This document shows, in pieces, positions 7,356 through 13,877 of a DNA stretch of 15,038 bases (position 1 is its first letter; each line of letters opens with the position of its first letter). The stretch lies in NCBI GenBank assembly GCA_945833895.1, contig CAMAGQ010000025.1, forward strand, positions 1 through 15,038, read 5' to 3'. This DNA comes from an uncultured bacterium (GTDB lineage: Bacteria > Cyanobacteriota > Vampirovibrionia > Gastranaerophilales > Gastranaerophilaceae). The notes beneath the pieces were generated by a model that saw nothing but the letters and a program-made list of their open reading frames with translations, was not told the DNA's origin and did no database searches. Position numbers and translations under genes: made by a program.

Positions 7356-9008
7356 TTACATTTCTTTTAATATATTTATAACATCTGAAATTACAGGAAA
7401 CCAGCGGTCATTTTCAGAAACTTGAAGAGGTTTTACACTTTTGTAATACCCGACATCATCCCCTGATAACTTAAACCACCTAAAATTAGGGTATTTGTTG
7501 AACAAAGCAATCGTTTTTACCCCCATAGCCCCAGCCAGATTTAAAATTACATTATCTGTCGAAATCACGACATCCATATTCTTTAATGCCAATGCCGTCT
7601 GAGTGAAACTTTCAAAAGTCGAACTTAAATTCGTAACACAATCAGAATTTTCAGTCTCCATATTAAATGAATAAAAATCGATATTTTTCAGTTCAAACAC
7701 CTTTGACAATTTACTAAACTCAATATCTCGCCCCTTGTAATTAGCATTTTTGTTCCCGCAATAAGAAATTCCGACTTTCAGATTATTAGTCCTTTTCAAG
7801 TATTTTTCCTTGTAATCTTGCACCATTTTGTCATCAACGCTAAGATAACCTTGAGTATAAGGGATTTTATCAGCAGTGATTTTTAGGGCAAAAGGACTGT
7901 CCATTAAAGCCATACTGTAGTCATAAACCACGTTTGAATCAAATTTATCCGAAACAATCTCAACACATTGAGAAACCACAGGAGAATTTGAAATCAAATC
8001 AAATACTTCCTCCTGAACGACAAAGATAATCTTCTTGCAAATCTTCTCCAATAGCGGAATAAAGCGACAATACATAAAAGTATCACCAAAACCCTGCTCA
8101 TAATGAACAAGTAAAATTTTGTCCGAAATATCAGTTTTAAAATCCCATTTTTTAGTGATATCAAGGCTTTGGGGATATTTAAGATTATTATCCTCAATAT
8201 TAAATCTGTGAGTTAAAAACTTATGTCCGTTATACAAATCTCCGCAACTGACCAAAAATCCGCCGTAATTATAATAATCAATTTCAGTCGGATTGTTATT
8301 TAGAAGTTCCTTGTAATACTTATCCGCCTTAACTTTATCTCCAAGTTTTTCGTAATTAAATGCCAGAGAATGCAATACCAAGCGGTTATTAGGAGTTAAA
8401 GCGTAAGCCTTTTCGTAGTAATAGATTTGGTCTTTCAGACTATCATCACCGTAAACTTTTTTATACAAATTGCCAAGCGTTGTAAAAATCACGAACTTGG
8501 TTTCTTCAATCTTCAAATACTGTTCGTAATACTTTATCGCAGATTTATAATCCTTCAAGTTAAAATTATAAAAATTTGCAACTGTCAGCAACTTTAACGG
8601 AAGATTTACTTCCAAATTTTGATAAAACTCTAAGAACAATTTTGAAAATTCATTATCGCCACAGGCTGAAAAGATTTCCGCAATATCATAATAACTTTGT
8701 GCTTCAAGTTTTGACTTAACTATAAGAAATCTGCTCAACAACAAAGCATCAGAAAAGTTTTTTTGTTGAATTTGTTCTCGTAAATAATTTTTAACAGCCC
8801 TGAATAAGTCATTTTTCATACCCTCAGGAGCATTTTGTTTCATCACAACAAACTTTTTATATATTCCAAAACATTCTTCGCTTATCTCAAAGACCCTGTT
8901 TATAATGCTTTCATCAATTTTTGTCAGTATTTCATTCGTTATTAAATCATTTTCAAAAAATACAACATCCTTATTAAGAAGCGTTTTCAAATCGTCAATA
9001 TTGTTCAT
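7356..9008 (-). CDS. TPR protein with C-terminal GT9-like glycosyltransferase domain
   Basis: The 550 residues have two parts. The helical N-terminal half carries degenerate tetratricopeptide repeats, clearest at about 140-245 (for example YKSAIKYYEQYLKIE and AKADKYYKELL-like helices). The C-terminal part (about 296-548) resembles the ADP-heptose/GT9 B-type fold found in TPR-glycosyltransferases. It has EQGFGDTFMYCRFIPLLEK (304-322), KVGISYCGNKNANYKGRDIE (411-430) and the donor-site region VISTDNVILNLAGAMGVKTI (481-500), followed by an Arg-Trp (510-511). Proteins of this layout act in glycan or protein glycosylation in the cytoplasm. The substrate here is unknown. The start at 9008 has no good ribosome binding site but lies 6 bases after an extended -10, so the mRNA may be leaderless. 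It has no signal peptide or membrane segment. Confidence 0.85.
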   Translation of the reverse strand: MNNIDDLKTLLNKDVVFFENDLITNEILTKIDESIINRVFEISEECFGIYKKFVVMKQNAPEGMKNDLFRAVKNYLREQIQQKNFSDALLLSRFLIVKSKLEAQSYYDIAEIFSACGDNEFSKLFLEFYQNLEVNLPLKLLTVANFYNFNLKDYKSAIKYYEQYLKIEETKFVIFTTLGNLYKKVYGDDSLKDQIYYYEKAYALTPNNRLVLHSLAFNYEKLGDKVKADKYYKELLNNNPTEIDYYNYGGFLVSCGDLYNGHKFLTHRFNIEDNNLKYPQSLDITKKWDFKTDISDKILLVHYEQGFGDTFMYCRFIPLLEKICKKIIFVVQEEVFDLISNSPVVSQCVEIVSDKFDSNVVYDYSMALMDSPFALKITADKIPYTQGYLSVDDKMVQDYKEKYLKRTNNLKVGISYCGNKNANYKGRDIEFSKLSKVFELKNIDFYSFNMETENSDCVTNLSSTFESFTQTALALKNMDVVISTDNVILNLAGAMGVKTIALFNKYPNFRWFKLSGDDVGYYKSVKPLQVSENDRWFPVISDVINILKEM

Positions 9009-9023
9009 AGGCTAATTTTAACA
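9009..9023 (-). promoter_or_regulatory. Extended -10 promoter abutting the TPR-glycosyltransferase start
   Basis: On the minus strand TGTTAAAAT (9023 down to 9015) is an extended -10, with six bases before the A of the ATG at 9008. No ribosome binding site is visible. The layout is the same as at 617-632 and 12838-12855. Confidence 0.6.
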
Positions 9024-9154
9024 CAGGTTATACCAAAACTTATAATATGAAAAGATGAGATTTATTAAGAAATTGTAAATTTTTTACTATATAAGTAACA
9101 AATTTATTTTTTTACGAGTATTATATAGAGAAATTAGCAGTTAATATATTATTT

Positions 9155-9161
9155 GAAAGGG
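9155..9161 (+). promoter_or_regulatory. Ribosome binding site fixing the start at 9168
   Basis: GAAAGGG ends 6 bases before the ATG at 9168. An in-frame TTG at 9153 would place the initiation codon on top of this site, so the ATG is chosen. Confidence 0.72.
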
Positions 9162-9167
9162 TATAAA

Positions 9168-9701
9168 ATGGCAACAGTAACTCCAATTTCAGCAACAGTA
9201 AATAATTATCCTAGGAACGTAAGAACACAACATCCTGATAGAAGTGAGCAGATCGTCACCCGTAGAAAAACCGTAGACGAAAGATTGGAAGACTTTTTTA
9301 AGAATTCAAAAGAAGGAGAATGGCGTCCGTTGGAAAACTTCAGAGGCGACAGAACAATTGAAGCCTACAGAGGAAAAGATTTTGTAAACAAAATTACAAC
9401 AAAACTTCCGACAGAAAAAACTCCGCACCTGCAATTTATACGTTTTATGAAGGAAGTACCGATAAAAGGCTCTTCTAAACCAAATTTTGTAGACCATGCC
9501 GCTGTACTCATAGCAAACAAAGGCCGAGGAATATTCCAGGTATTCAGACAAGCCCCGGGAACTGACGACCGCAGCATTTGCGTTAATGTGTTCAGAACTT
9601 ATAATCAATCAGTCAGAAGATTCTTTGACAGTGTAGCCGATATGCGTCAAGACAAATATATTATGAGTTTATTGGCTCAAATTACTAAAAAAATCAAATA
9701 A
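9168..9701 (+). CDS. Protein of unknown function, 177 residues
   Basis: I do not recognise this protein. It is soluble and basic with no signal peptide, membrane segment or cysteine pattern. It starts with a Thr/Asn/Pro-rich stretch (MATVTPISATVNNYPRNVR), followed by a charged helix (about 32-47) and a mixed alpha/beta body containing a likely strand pair (AAVLIANKGRGIFQVFRQAP, about 109-128). The C-terminal helix ends in lysines. It stands alone between two minus-strand genes and has its own terminator 21 bases after the stop, so it is a single-gene unit. Codon use resembles that of its neighbours, so there is no sign of recent transfer. Confidence 0.75.
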   Translation: MATVTPISATVNNYPRNVRTQHPDRSEQIVTRRKTVDERLEDFFKNSKEGEWRPLENFRGDRTIEAYRGKDFVNKITTKLPTEKTPHLQFIRFMKEVPIKGSSKPNFVDHAAVLIANKGRGIFQVFRQAPGTDDRSICVNVFRTYNQSVRRFFDSVADMRQDKYIMSLLAQITKKIK

Positions 9702-9722
9702 TAAATTTTGAAATTAACATAC

Positions 9723-9755
9723 AAAAAGAGGACTATCAATTAGTCCTCTTTTTTT
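9723..9755. terminator. Bidirectional terminator between convergent genes
   Basis: AAAAAGAGGACTA (9723-9735) and TAGTCCTCTTTTT (9741-9753) form a perfect 13-bp stem with loop TCAAT and A/T tracts on both sides. It abuts the stop codon of the minus-strand operon (TAA at 9756-9754), so it serves both directions. Confidence 0.92.
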
Positions 9756-10560
9756 ATAATCTTACTCTTATTTGTTCCAAATCGTGAATATCATCAGGTG
9801 ACGAATACTCAGTTTCATCAGAAAAAATAGTAATCGACGAAATATTTACAGTGCTTCTGTGCGAATTAGCAGGGAAACGTGTGATTTCTTTGTACGAATA
9901 ACTTCTGATTAAATCCGCAATTTTTTCTCTATCTTCTCGCGAAATCGTAAGCGATCTAACCTTTACATTATAAACTCTGCCCGTCGAATCAACGGTAAAG
10001 GAATAGTGGTACATAGTTCCTCTGGGATAATTACCCAATTCCGGAATGGAGATACTATCATCCATTATGCGGTTTATAAAGTTACTTTTCCAAAGACTCC
10101 AGTCAATGTTTTGCACCCCAAATCTGTCAGGCTTATTCCCCCGAACGTTTCTGTTGTTTAACCTGCCGTCATTAATCGCCGAAGGCTCTTTTGAAAATTC
10201 TGCACGGTGGGAAGCATTCAAACCTTGCTGCAAACTTCTCACTTCTGAAGAACTAACTCCCGATTTATGTCTTAAATCAGCACCTGCAGAATTATAATGG
10301 ATATTACTGTTATCCAGTTCTTTGAGTTCCGTATTGATATCAATAGACTTTGTATTTACATTTTTACTTATAACCTTTGCATTTTCGGCATTCACAACAA
10401 CATTTTGATTTTCACCTTGAATATCATTTTTAACATTTAATGCAAGGTTAGTATTAGAAAAACTTACGGTATGGTTCATTGTGCCGGCATCTGTAAGCAT
10501 TACAAACATAGTAACACCGAGAAAAATAATTATACCAATCACACATCCAAGTTTTTCCAT
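9754..10560 (-). CDS. Single-pass protein with TonB-like C-terminal domain (third gene of vWA/FHA-like operon)
   Basis: The 268 residues have an N-terminal membrane anchor (about 5-24), a long polar Asn/Ser-rich periplasmic linker (about 28-148), and a compact C-terminal domain (about 150-250). That domain reads like a TonB C-terminal fold: NIDWSLWKSNFINRI, then YPRGTMYHYSFTVDSTGRVY, then helix and strand. TonB proteins span the periplasm and carry energy or contacts to outer-membrane partners. The linker is not Pro-rich as in classical TonB, and no ExbB or ExbD gene lies nearby. TolA- or general TonB_C-like adaptors are alternative readings. The start is 6 bases after the upstream stop with only a weak ribosome binding site, suggesting translational coupling. 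It is the last gene of the operon. Confidence 0.78.
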   Translation of the reverse strand: MEKLGCVIGIIIFLGVTMFVMLTDAGTMNHTVSFSNTNLALNVKNDIQGENQNVVVNAENAKVISKNVNTKSIDINTELKELDNSNIHYNSAGADLRHKSGVSSSEVRSLQQGLNASHRAEFSKEPSAINDGRLNNRNVRGNKPDRFGVQNIDWSLWKSNFINRIMDDSISIPELGNYPRGTMYHYSFTVDSTGRVYNVKVRSLTISREDREKIADLIRSYSYKEITRFPANSHRSTVNISSITIFSDETEYSSPDDIHDLEQIRVRL

Positions 10561-10566
10561 AAAATA

Positions 10567-12171
10567 TTAGTCCAAATTTTCCAGCAAATCGTTCAAATTA
10601 TTAATTTTATACATAGTTGCACTGAGCATGTGAGTTTCTGCAATCAACAGTGCGGTCGGAACAAAGGCAATGATTATACTTGACAGCATACCCTGAATAT
10701 CTCCGCCGATTTCTGTTATGAAATAAGAAACGTTCATTGTAAACTCAATAAAAATAATTGAACATGCGATAAACATGACAACTTTCTTTTCTCTTTCAAG
10801 AGTTTTCATTGAATCCAACCCGAGAATAGTAACACCATGGCGGTTGTAATCATGAAAACCATCGTATTTAATAATTTCAGACCCTTTGATTTGTTTGCCG
10901 ATAGTGAAGGCTCTAACAAATGAGAAAAAGGCGAAAATGATTAAAAATGTAGCAAGAATAAGAAATACAGGACTAAATCTTATACCGGAAATTCTAATCC
11001 AGTTTGCAGCCTCAGGAAAACATGAAGCAATCGTATTAGACACACCGTAAGCCAAGAATGGCGAAGTTAACAACCCGACCATAACCTCAATTATCATACG
11101 AAATTGATGATTTAAAAGGTGAGATTTAACCGTATTAATCTTGTTTGTGCTTAATTTATTTATATACTTTGAAATTAGTACCCTGTAATTTTTTATAATT
11201 GCTTCAAAATCTTCCCTGTATTCGTAAGCATCAAGATGCTGTCTTAAAACTTTCACCTGTCCGAAGAAATGACCGCTGCCGATTGAAACCGTAGCAAGCC
11301 CGCCAACAAACAGCAAGGACACAAACACCGCACTAAAACCTAATATCGGCTTGTAATAACAGAGATTTAACACATACGAAATAAACAGAAAGCCGGTACA
11401 AAACGCGACTATAAACTTTTGTGCAACATTATTTTTTCCGTACATGCACACAGCGGAATTCACGTTAGCAAAAGATCCGACTGCGTATTTTAAAGTTACA
11501 CAAATCGCTGTAACAATCAAAGAAATTCCTGCAAGAAACCAGAAATTCGTAGTGAGATTTATTGTTTGAGCAGAACTGTCAACCTTTAAACCTAACAGAT
11601 AATTTGTAATTCCGAAAGATGAAACAACTGATAAAATAACCATTGCGGCAGTCAAAATCAAATTAAGCTTAGAATACAACCCTATGCTTTGTTTAAGTTC
11701 CGTGGTTTTATACCCGATTTCCTTGATGATAGAAATCCTGTTTTTCTCTGTATCACCATTAAAAATATCATCTTCAACAGTTGTTTGCATAACAGTAGCC
11801 TCCTGTTTTGTTTGTTGTTGTGCGGTAACAGCATGAGAATTTGCATTATCAGCATGCTCATTATTTCTTGTATGAGTCGTTTCATCAGCAACTACAGAAA
11901 ATTTAATCGGCTTATCAAGTGATTTTGAAGAGATTTCAAAATTCGGAGCAACCAAAATCTTAGAAAAAACCTTACCGTTACATAAAAGTTCCGGATTTCT
12001 TGCCTGATTTATCAAAACATAATTGTTATATTTTTCGGCATAAATCAACTTGAACACTTCATTGTCCATCAAGTCAGGAACAACAAAATCAGCATTAGAA
12101 TTACCGATGAGAATAACATTGGCATCTTTAAAAGTCCTGCTTACATCTCCATAGTTAACTTTTATTTCCAT
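10567..12171 (-). CDS. Polytopic membrane protein with degenerate FHA-like N-terminal domain
   Basis: The 534 residues start with about 95 residues that look like an FHA beta-sandwich: VILIGNSNADFVV at 19-31, strands, and the typical NGK turn at 65-67. The usual Arg after the first Gly (here Asn24) and the Ser-x-x-His pair are missing, so phosphothreonine binding is doubtful. A polar Gln/Thr/Asn linker follows (about 96-145). About eight hydrophobic segments come next (roughly 170-193, 209-231, 250-271, 276-297, 359-383, 401-421, 463-484 and 491-511), with a charged cytoplasmic loop at about 303-357. It matches no transporter family I know. The ATG is 3 bases after the stop of the vWA gene, and GGGAG in the end of that gene serves as its ribosome binding site, so the two are tightly coupled. 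It is probably the membrane core of a complex with its two operon partners. Confidence 0.75.
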   Translation of the reverse strand: MEIKVNYGDVSRTFKDANVILIGNSNADFVVPDLMDNEVFKLIYAEKYNNYVLINQARNPELLCNGKVFSKILVAPNFEISSKSLDKPIKFSVVADETTHTRNNEHADNANSHAVTAQQQTKQEATVMQTTVEDDIFNGDTEKNRISIIKEIGYKTTELKQSIGLYSKLNLILTAAMVILSVVSSFGITNYLLGLKVDSSAQTINLTTNFWFLAGISLIVTAICVTLKYAVGSFANVNSAVCMYGKNNVAQKFIVAFCTGFLFISYVLNLCYYKPILGFSAVFVSLLFVGGLATVSIGSGHFFGQVKVLRQHLDAYEYREDFEAIIKNYRVLISKYINKLSTNKINTVKSHLLNHQFRMIIEVMVGLLTSPFLAYGVSNTIASCFPEAANWIRISGIRFSPVFLILATFLIIFAFFSFVRAFTIGKQIKGSEIIKYDGFHDYNRHGVTILGLDSMKTLEREKKVVMFIACSIIFIEFTMNVSYFITEIGGDIQGMLSSIIIAFVPTALLIAETHMLSATMYKINNLNDLLENLD

Positions 12172-12174
12172 GAA

Positions 12175-12840
12175 CTATCTCCCTATAGCATGCAAGAATT
12201 TTCTCAACGATTTACTTGTAGTAACTTCGTTACCAATGATGAGATTATTTTCACCCAAAACAGGTGTCAAACGTTCTTTAACCATATCAAGTTTTTGTGG
12301 AGATGCGTACAGAAACATCATAGAAAACTCGTCATTTTTATTTTTGACATTTGAAACATCTGCGGGAAGCGTATCCCAGTCAATCTGTTTTGAAACATCA
12401 CCTTCATTTTCCAAATCGCCGATTACAACAACCGCCGGAATGTAGCCTTCTTTTGACATATTCAAAGCATGGTCAAAAGATTTCTTTAATGCTAAACCAT
12501 AAGCCGTGCCGTATTCATTAGCATCCAATTGAGTAAATTTTTCCATAGCCTTACGGATTTCAGCACCTGATTGAGGAGTGCCTTCGTAAATAATGTATGA
12601 ATCTTCAGAAACTCTCAGCATCTTAATATGATCGTCAGGGTCAAGCATTGAGCATAATTGACGAATTATCATTTTTTGTTCGGACAGTTTTTTCTGGTTG
12701 GATGCCGAAGCATCAACAACAAAAATTACCGCTGCTTTCCTGAAATCATCAACCTTCAATTGAGATAACCCGAAAATTCCTAACCCAATAATAAAAAGTA
12801 TTATAATAGCAAAAAATATAATTTTAATAATATTGTTCAT
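12175..12840 (-). CDS. Membrane-anchored von Willebrand factor A (vWA) protein
   Basis: The 221 residues have an N-terminal membrane segment (about 5-26) and then a vWA domain. The metal-ion-dependent adhesion site is complete in sequence: DASAS (Asp43, Ser45, Ser47), Thr112 in GTAYGLAL, and Asp142 in VIGDLENEGD. Such domains bind a divalent metal and a partner protein through an acidic side chain. The strand order (AAVIFVVDAS at 36-45, IKMLRVSED, PAVVVIGDLE, FSMMFLYAS) fits the fold. There is no signal cleavage site, so the domain is tethered to the inner membrane, most likely on the periplasmic side, although topology is not certain. It is the first gene of the operon, followed at 3 bases by the FHA-like protein. 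The start lacks a ribosome binding site but has an extended -10 six bases upstream. Confidence 0.85.
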   Translation of the reverse strand: MNNIIKIIFFAIIILFIIGLGIFGLSQLKVDDFRKAAVIFVVDASASNQKKLSEQKMIIRQLCSMLDPDDHIKMLRVSEDSYIIYEGTPQSGAEIRKAMEKFTQLDANEYGTAYGLALKKSFDHALNMSKEGYIPAVVVIGDLENEGDVSKQIDWDTLPADVSNVKNKNDEFSMMFLYASPQKLDMVKERLTPVLGENNLIIGNEVTTSKSLRKFLHAIGR

Positions 12841-12855
12841 ACATAGAATATAGCA
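12841..12855 (-). promoter_or_regulatory. Extended -10 promoter abutting the vWA operon start
   Basis: On the minus strand TGCTATATT (12855 down to 12847) is an extended -10, with six bases before the ATG at 12840. No ribosome binding site is seen. The spacing equals that at the kinase and TPR-glycosyltransferase genes, again suggesting a leaderless mRNA. Confidence 0.6.
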
Positions 12856-12949
12856 TAAAAAAGTCGTTTTGAAAATAATATAAATAATTAAATAAGATAT
12901 ATAGACGAAATAAAAATTATTTAATAAATGAAGAGTTGTAAAATATTTA

Positions 12950-12958
12950 TGATAAAAT
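12950..12958 (+). promoter_or_regulatory. Possible extended -10 for the small basic protein
   Basis: TGATAAAAT fits the extended -10 pattern and would start a leader of about 60 bases before the ATG at 13027. The divergent region 12856-13026 is otherwise AT-rich and contains an AT-only 9-bp inverted repeat (12887-12895 and 12917-12925), whose information content is low. Confidence 0.4.
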
Positions 12959-13026
12959 GTAAACAGATTAGCAAACCCCCTAAAAAATAAGATTTATATA
13001 TAGAAGAAAAGTAAAAGAATACAAAA

Positions 13027-13353
13027 ATGGCAAAGATTTCAAAAATTATATCAAGCGGATATCGGCACACAAAAGCCATATCCAAAACAGCAGCCCGTGA
13101 AGTTCTCGAAGTGGGGAAATTTCCACGTGCCGTAAAATCGAGTTACCAAACGGCGAAAAGACTATCACAGATAAAGAAAAAGTCACCGTTGAAAAAGATA
13201 GAAGCAATAGGAGTAAGTATCATGAGAAACGGTGTAGTTCCGCATTTACCGGGACTGCTAGCGGGAATAGGAACAGCCTTGCCGGTTCTCGGAAGTAGTG
13301 TTGCAGGGCTTGCAATCGGGAAATTTCTGCAGAAAATTTTAAAAAAGATATAA
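13027..13353 (+). CDS. Small basic protein with glycine-rich hydrophobic C-terminus
   Basis: The 108 residues are not recognised. The N-terminal 65 residues are strongly basic and probably helical (many Lys/Arg, no acidic cluster). Residues about 72-100 are hydrophobic and rich in Gly, Ala and Leu with GxxxG-like spacing (GLLAGIGTALPVLGSSVAGL), and the end is amphipathic and basic (IGKFLQKILKKI). This is the layout of a membrane-active or membrane-inserting small protein, but no known toxin, holin or bacteriocin family is identified. No strong ribosome binding site precedes the ATG. Only A-rich sequence with AGAAGAAAAG about 13 bases upstream is seen. The gene is divergent from the vWA operon. 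The ORF and its codon use look genuine, but the evidence that it is expressed is weak. Confidence 0.6.
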   Translation: MAKISKIISSGYRHTKAISKTAAREVLEVGKFPRAVKSSYQTAKRLSQIKKKSPLKKIEAIGVSIMRNGVVPHLPGLLAGIGTALPVLGSSVAGLAIGKFLQKILKKI

Positions 13354-13368
13354 AAAATATCTAACTTA

Positions 13369-13396
13369 TTGACAATTACAATTCAGCGGATAAAAT
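13369..13396 (+). promoter_or_regulatory. Promoter of tRNA-Gln
   Basis: A consensus -35, TTGACA (13369-13374), a 16-base spacer and TAAAAT (13391-13396) lie about 20 bases upstream of the mature tRNA. This is the clearest two-box promoter in the window. Confidence 0.85.
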
Positions 13397-13417
13397 AATA
13401 AATGTGAACGTCAGTAA

Positions 13418-13493
13418 TGGGGCGTCGCCAAGTGGTAAGGCAGCTGGTTTTGGTCCAGCCATCTCGGAGGTTCGAGTCCTTCCGCCCCAGCCA
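13418..13493 (+). tRNA. trnQ: tRNA-Gln (anticodon UUG)
   Basis: The acceptor arm TGGGGCG (13418-13424) pairs with CGCCCCA (13483-13489), the discriminator is G, and CCA is encoded (13491-13493). The D-arm is GCC/GGC. The anticodon stem GCTGG/CCAGC encloses the loop TTTTGGT with TTG at 13450-13452. The T-arm is GGAGG-TTCGAGT-CCTTC with one G-U pair. The sequence closely follows the usual bacterial tRNA-Gln. The gene has its own promoter and terminator, so it is a single-gene transcription unit. Confidence 0.97.
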
Positions 13494-13496
13494 ATT

Positions 13497-13521
13497 AAAG
13501 CAGTCGAAAGACTGCTTTTTT
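13497..13521 (+). terminator. Rho-independent terminator of tRNA-Gln
   Basis: AAAGCAGTC and GACTGCTTT pair around a GAAA tetraloop, followed by six T in all. It begins four bases after the encoded CCA. Confidence 0.95.
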
Positions 13522-13561
13522 GTTGTGGTTAATGGGGGTAAAAAAAAATAATACCAGCCAT

Positions 13562-13603
13562 GAGAAACTTGCATTCTCCCAATTGGAGAGGGCAGAATTT
13601 CTT
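13562..13603. repeat. Nested imperfect hairpin, possible dispersed repeat
   Basis: Outer arms GAGAAA (13562-13567) and TTTCTT (13598-13603) enclose inner arms TCTCC (13575-13579) and GGAGA (13585-13589) around CAATT. There is no T tract, so it is not a simple terminator. Confidence 0.45.
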
Positions 13604-13691
13604 AATTTTTCTAAAAAATCACCTTATCTTTACTCCACAAGCCAATTTTTGAGCCTTAGTAATTAAAGAGTAATTTGAGTATTTTGAAAAT

Positions 13692-13709
13692 GGTGCAAAA
13701 ATTTGCACC
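13692..13709. repeat. Perfect palindrome GGTGCAAA-AA-TTTGCACC
   Basis: Eight-base arms are separated by two bases. There is no T tract after it, so an operator or a repeat-element end is more likely than a terminator. Confidence 0.55.
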
Positions 13710-13832
13710 CTACATTATACTATTTCAGAAAAAAATACAATGAACTCCGCCTCCGGATTTGTATAATAACATGGGAAGAAAATTATTCTCACCGCTGACA
13801 AATTTATTACATTGTAATATAAAATTTTGTTG

Positions 13833-13853
13833 TATAATGTCTTATGTTATAGT
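13833..13853 (+). promoter_or_regulatory. Promoter region of the M48-like gene
   Basis: Two candidate -10 boxes are present: TATAAT (13833-13838) and an extended -10, TGTTATAGT (13845-13853). The palindrome at 13805-13819 overlaps where a -35 for the first box would lie. No consensus -35 is clear for either box. Confidence 0.5.
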
Positions 13854-13877
13854 CGATAAAGAAAGGAGTATTTATAG

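Larger units (their letters stand above)
13522..13877. other. Gene-free stretch with several inverted repeats
   Basis: I find no credible protein or RNA gene in this stretch. It holds a nested imperfect hairpin (13562-13603), a perfect 8-bp-arm palindrome (13692-13709), a 7-bp-arm palindrome in the promoter region (13805-13819), and the promoter and ribosome binding site (AAAGGAG, 13862-13868) of the next gene. The remainder is AT-rich sequence of unknown role. Confidence 0.6.

Noticed and set aside
9306..9608. Minus-strand 100-codon ORF
   Set aside because: It overlaps the well-supported plus-strand gene at 9168-9701 and has no initiation signals.
12170..12445. Plus-strand 91-codon ORF
   Set aside because: It is the antisense of the vWA gene, with no ribosome binding site.
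12887..12925. ATTAAATAA/TTATTTAAT inverted repeat as an operator
   Set aside because: It is AT-only in very AT-rich DNA, so a chance match is likely.
13350..13362. AGATAT/ATATCT hairpin after the small basic protein as a terminator
   Set aside because: The stem is AT-only and short, and no T tract follows.
13383..13574. Minus-strand ORF of 63 codons over tRNA-Gln
   Set aside because: It reads the antisense of the tRNA and gives the common false protein with GRKDSNLRDGWTKTSC-like sequence.
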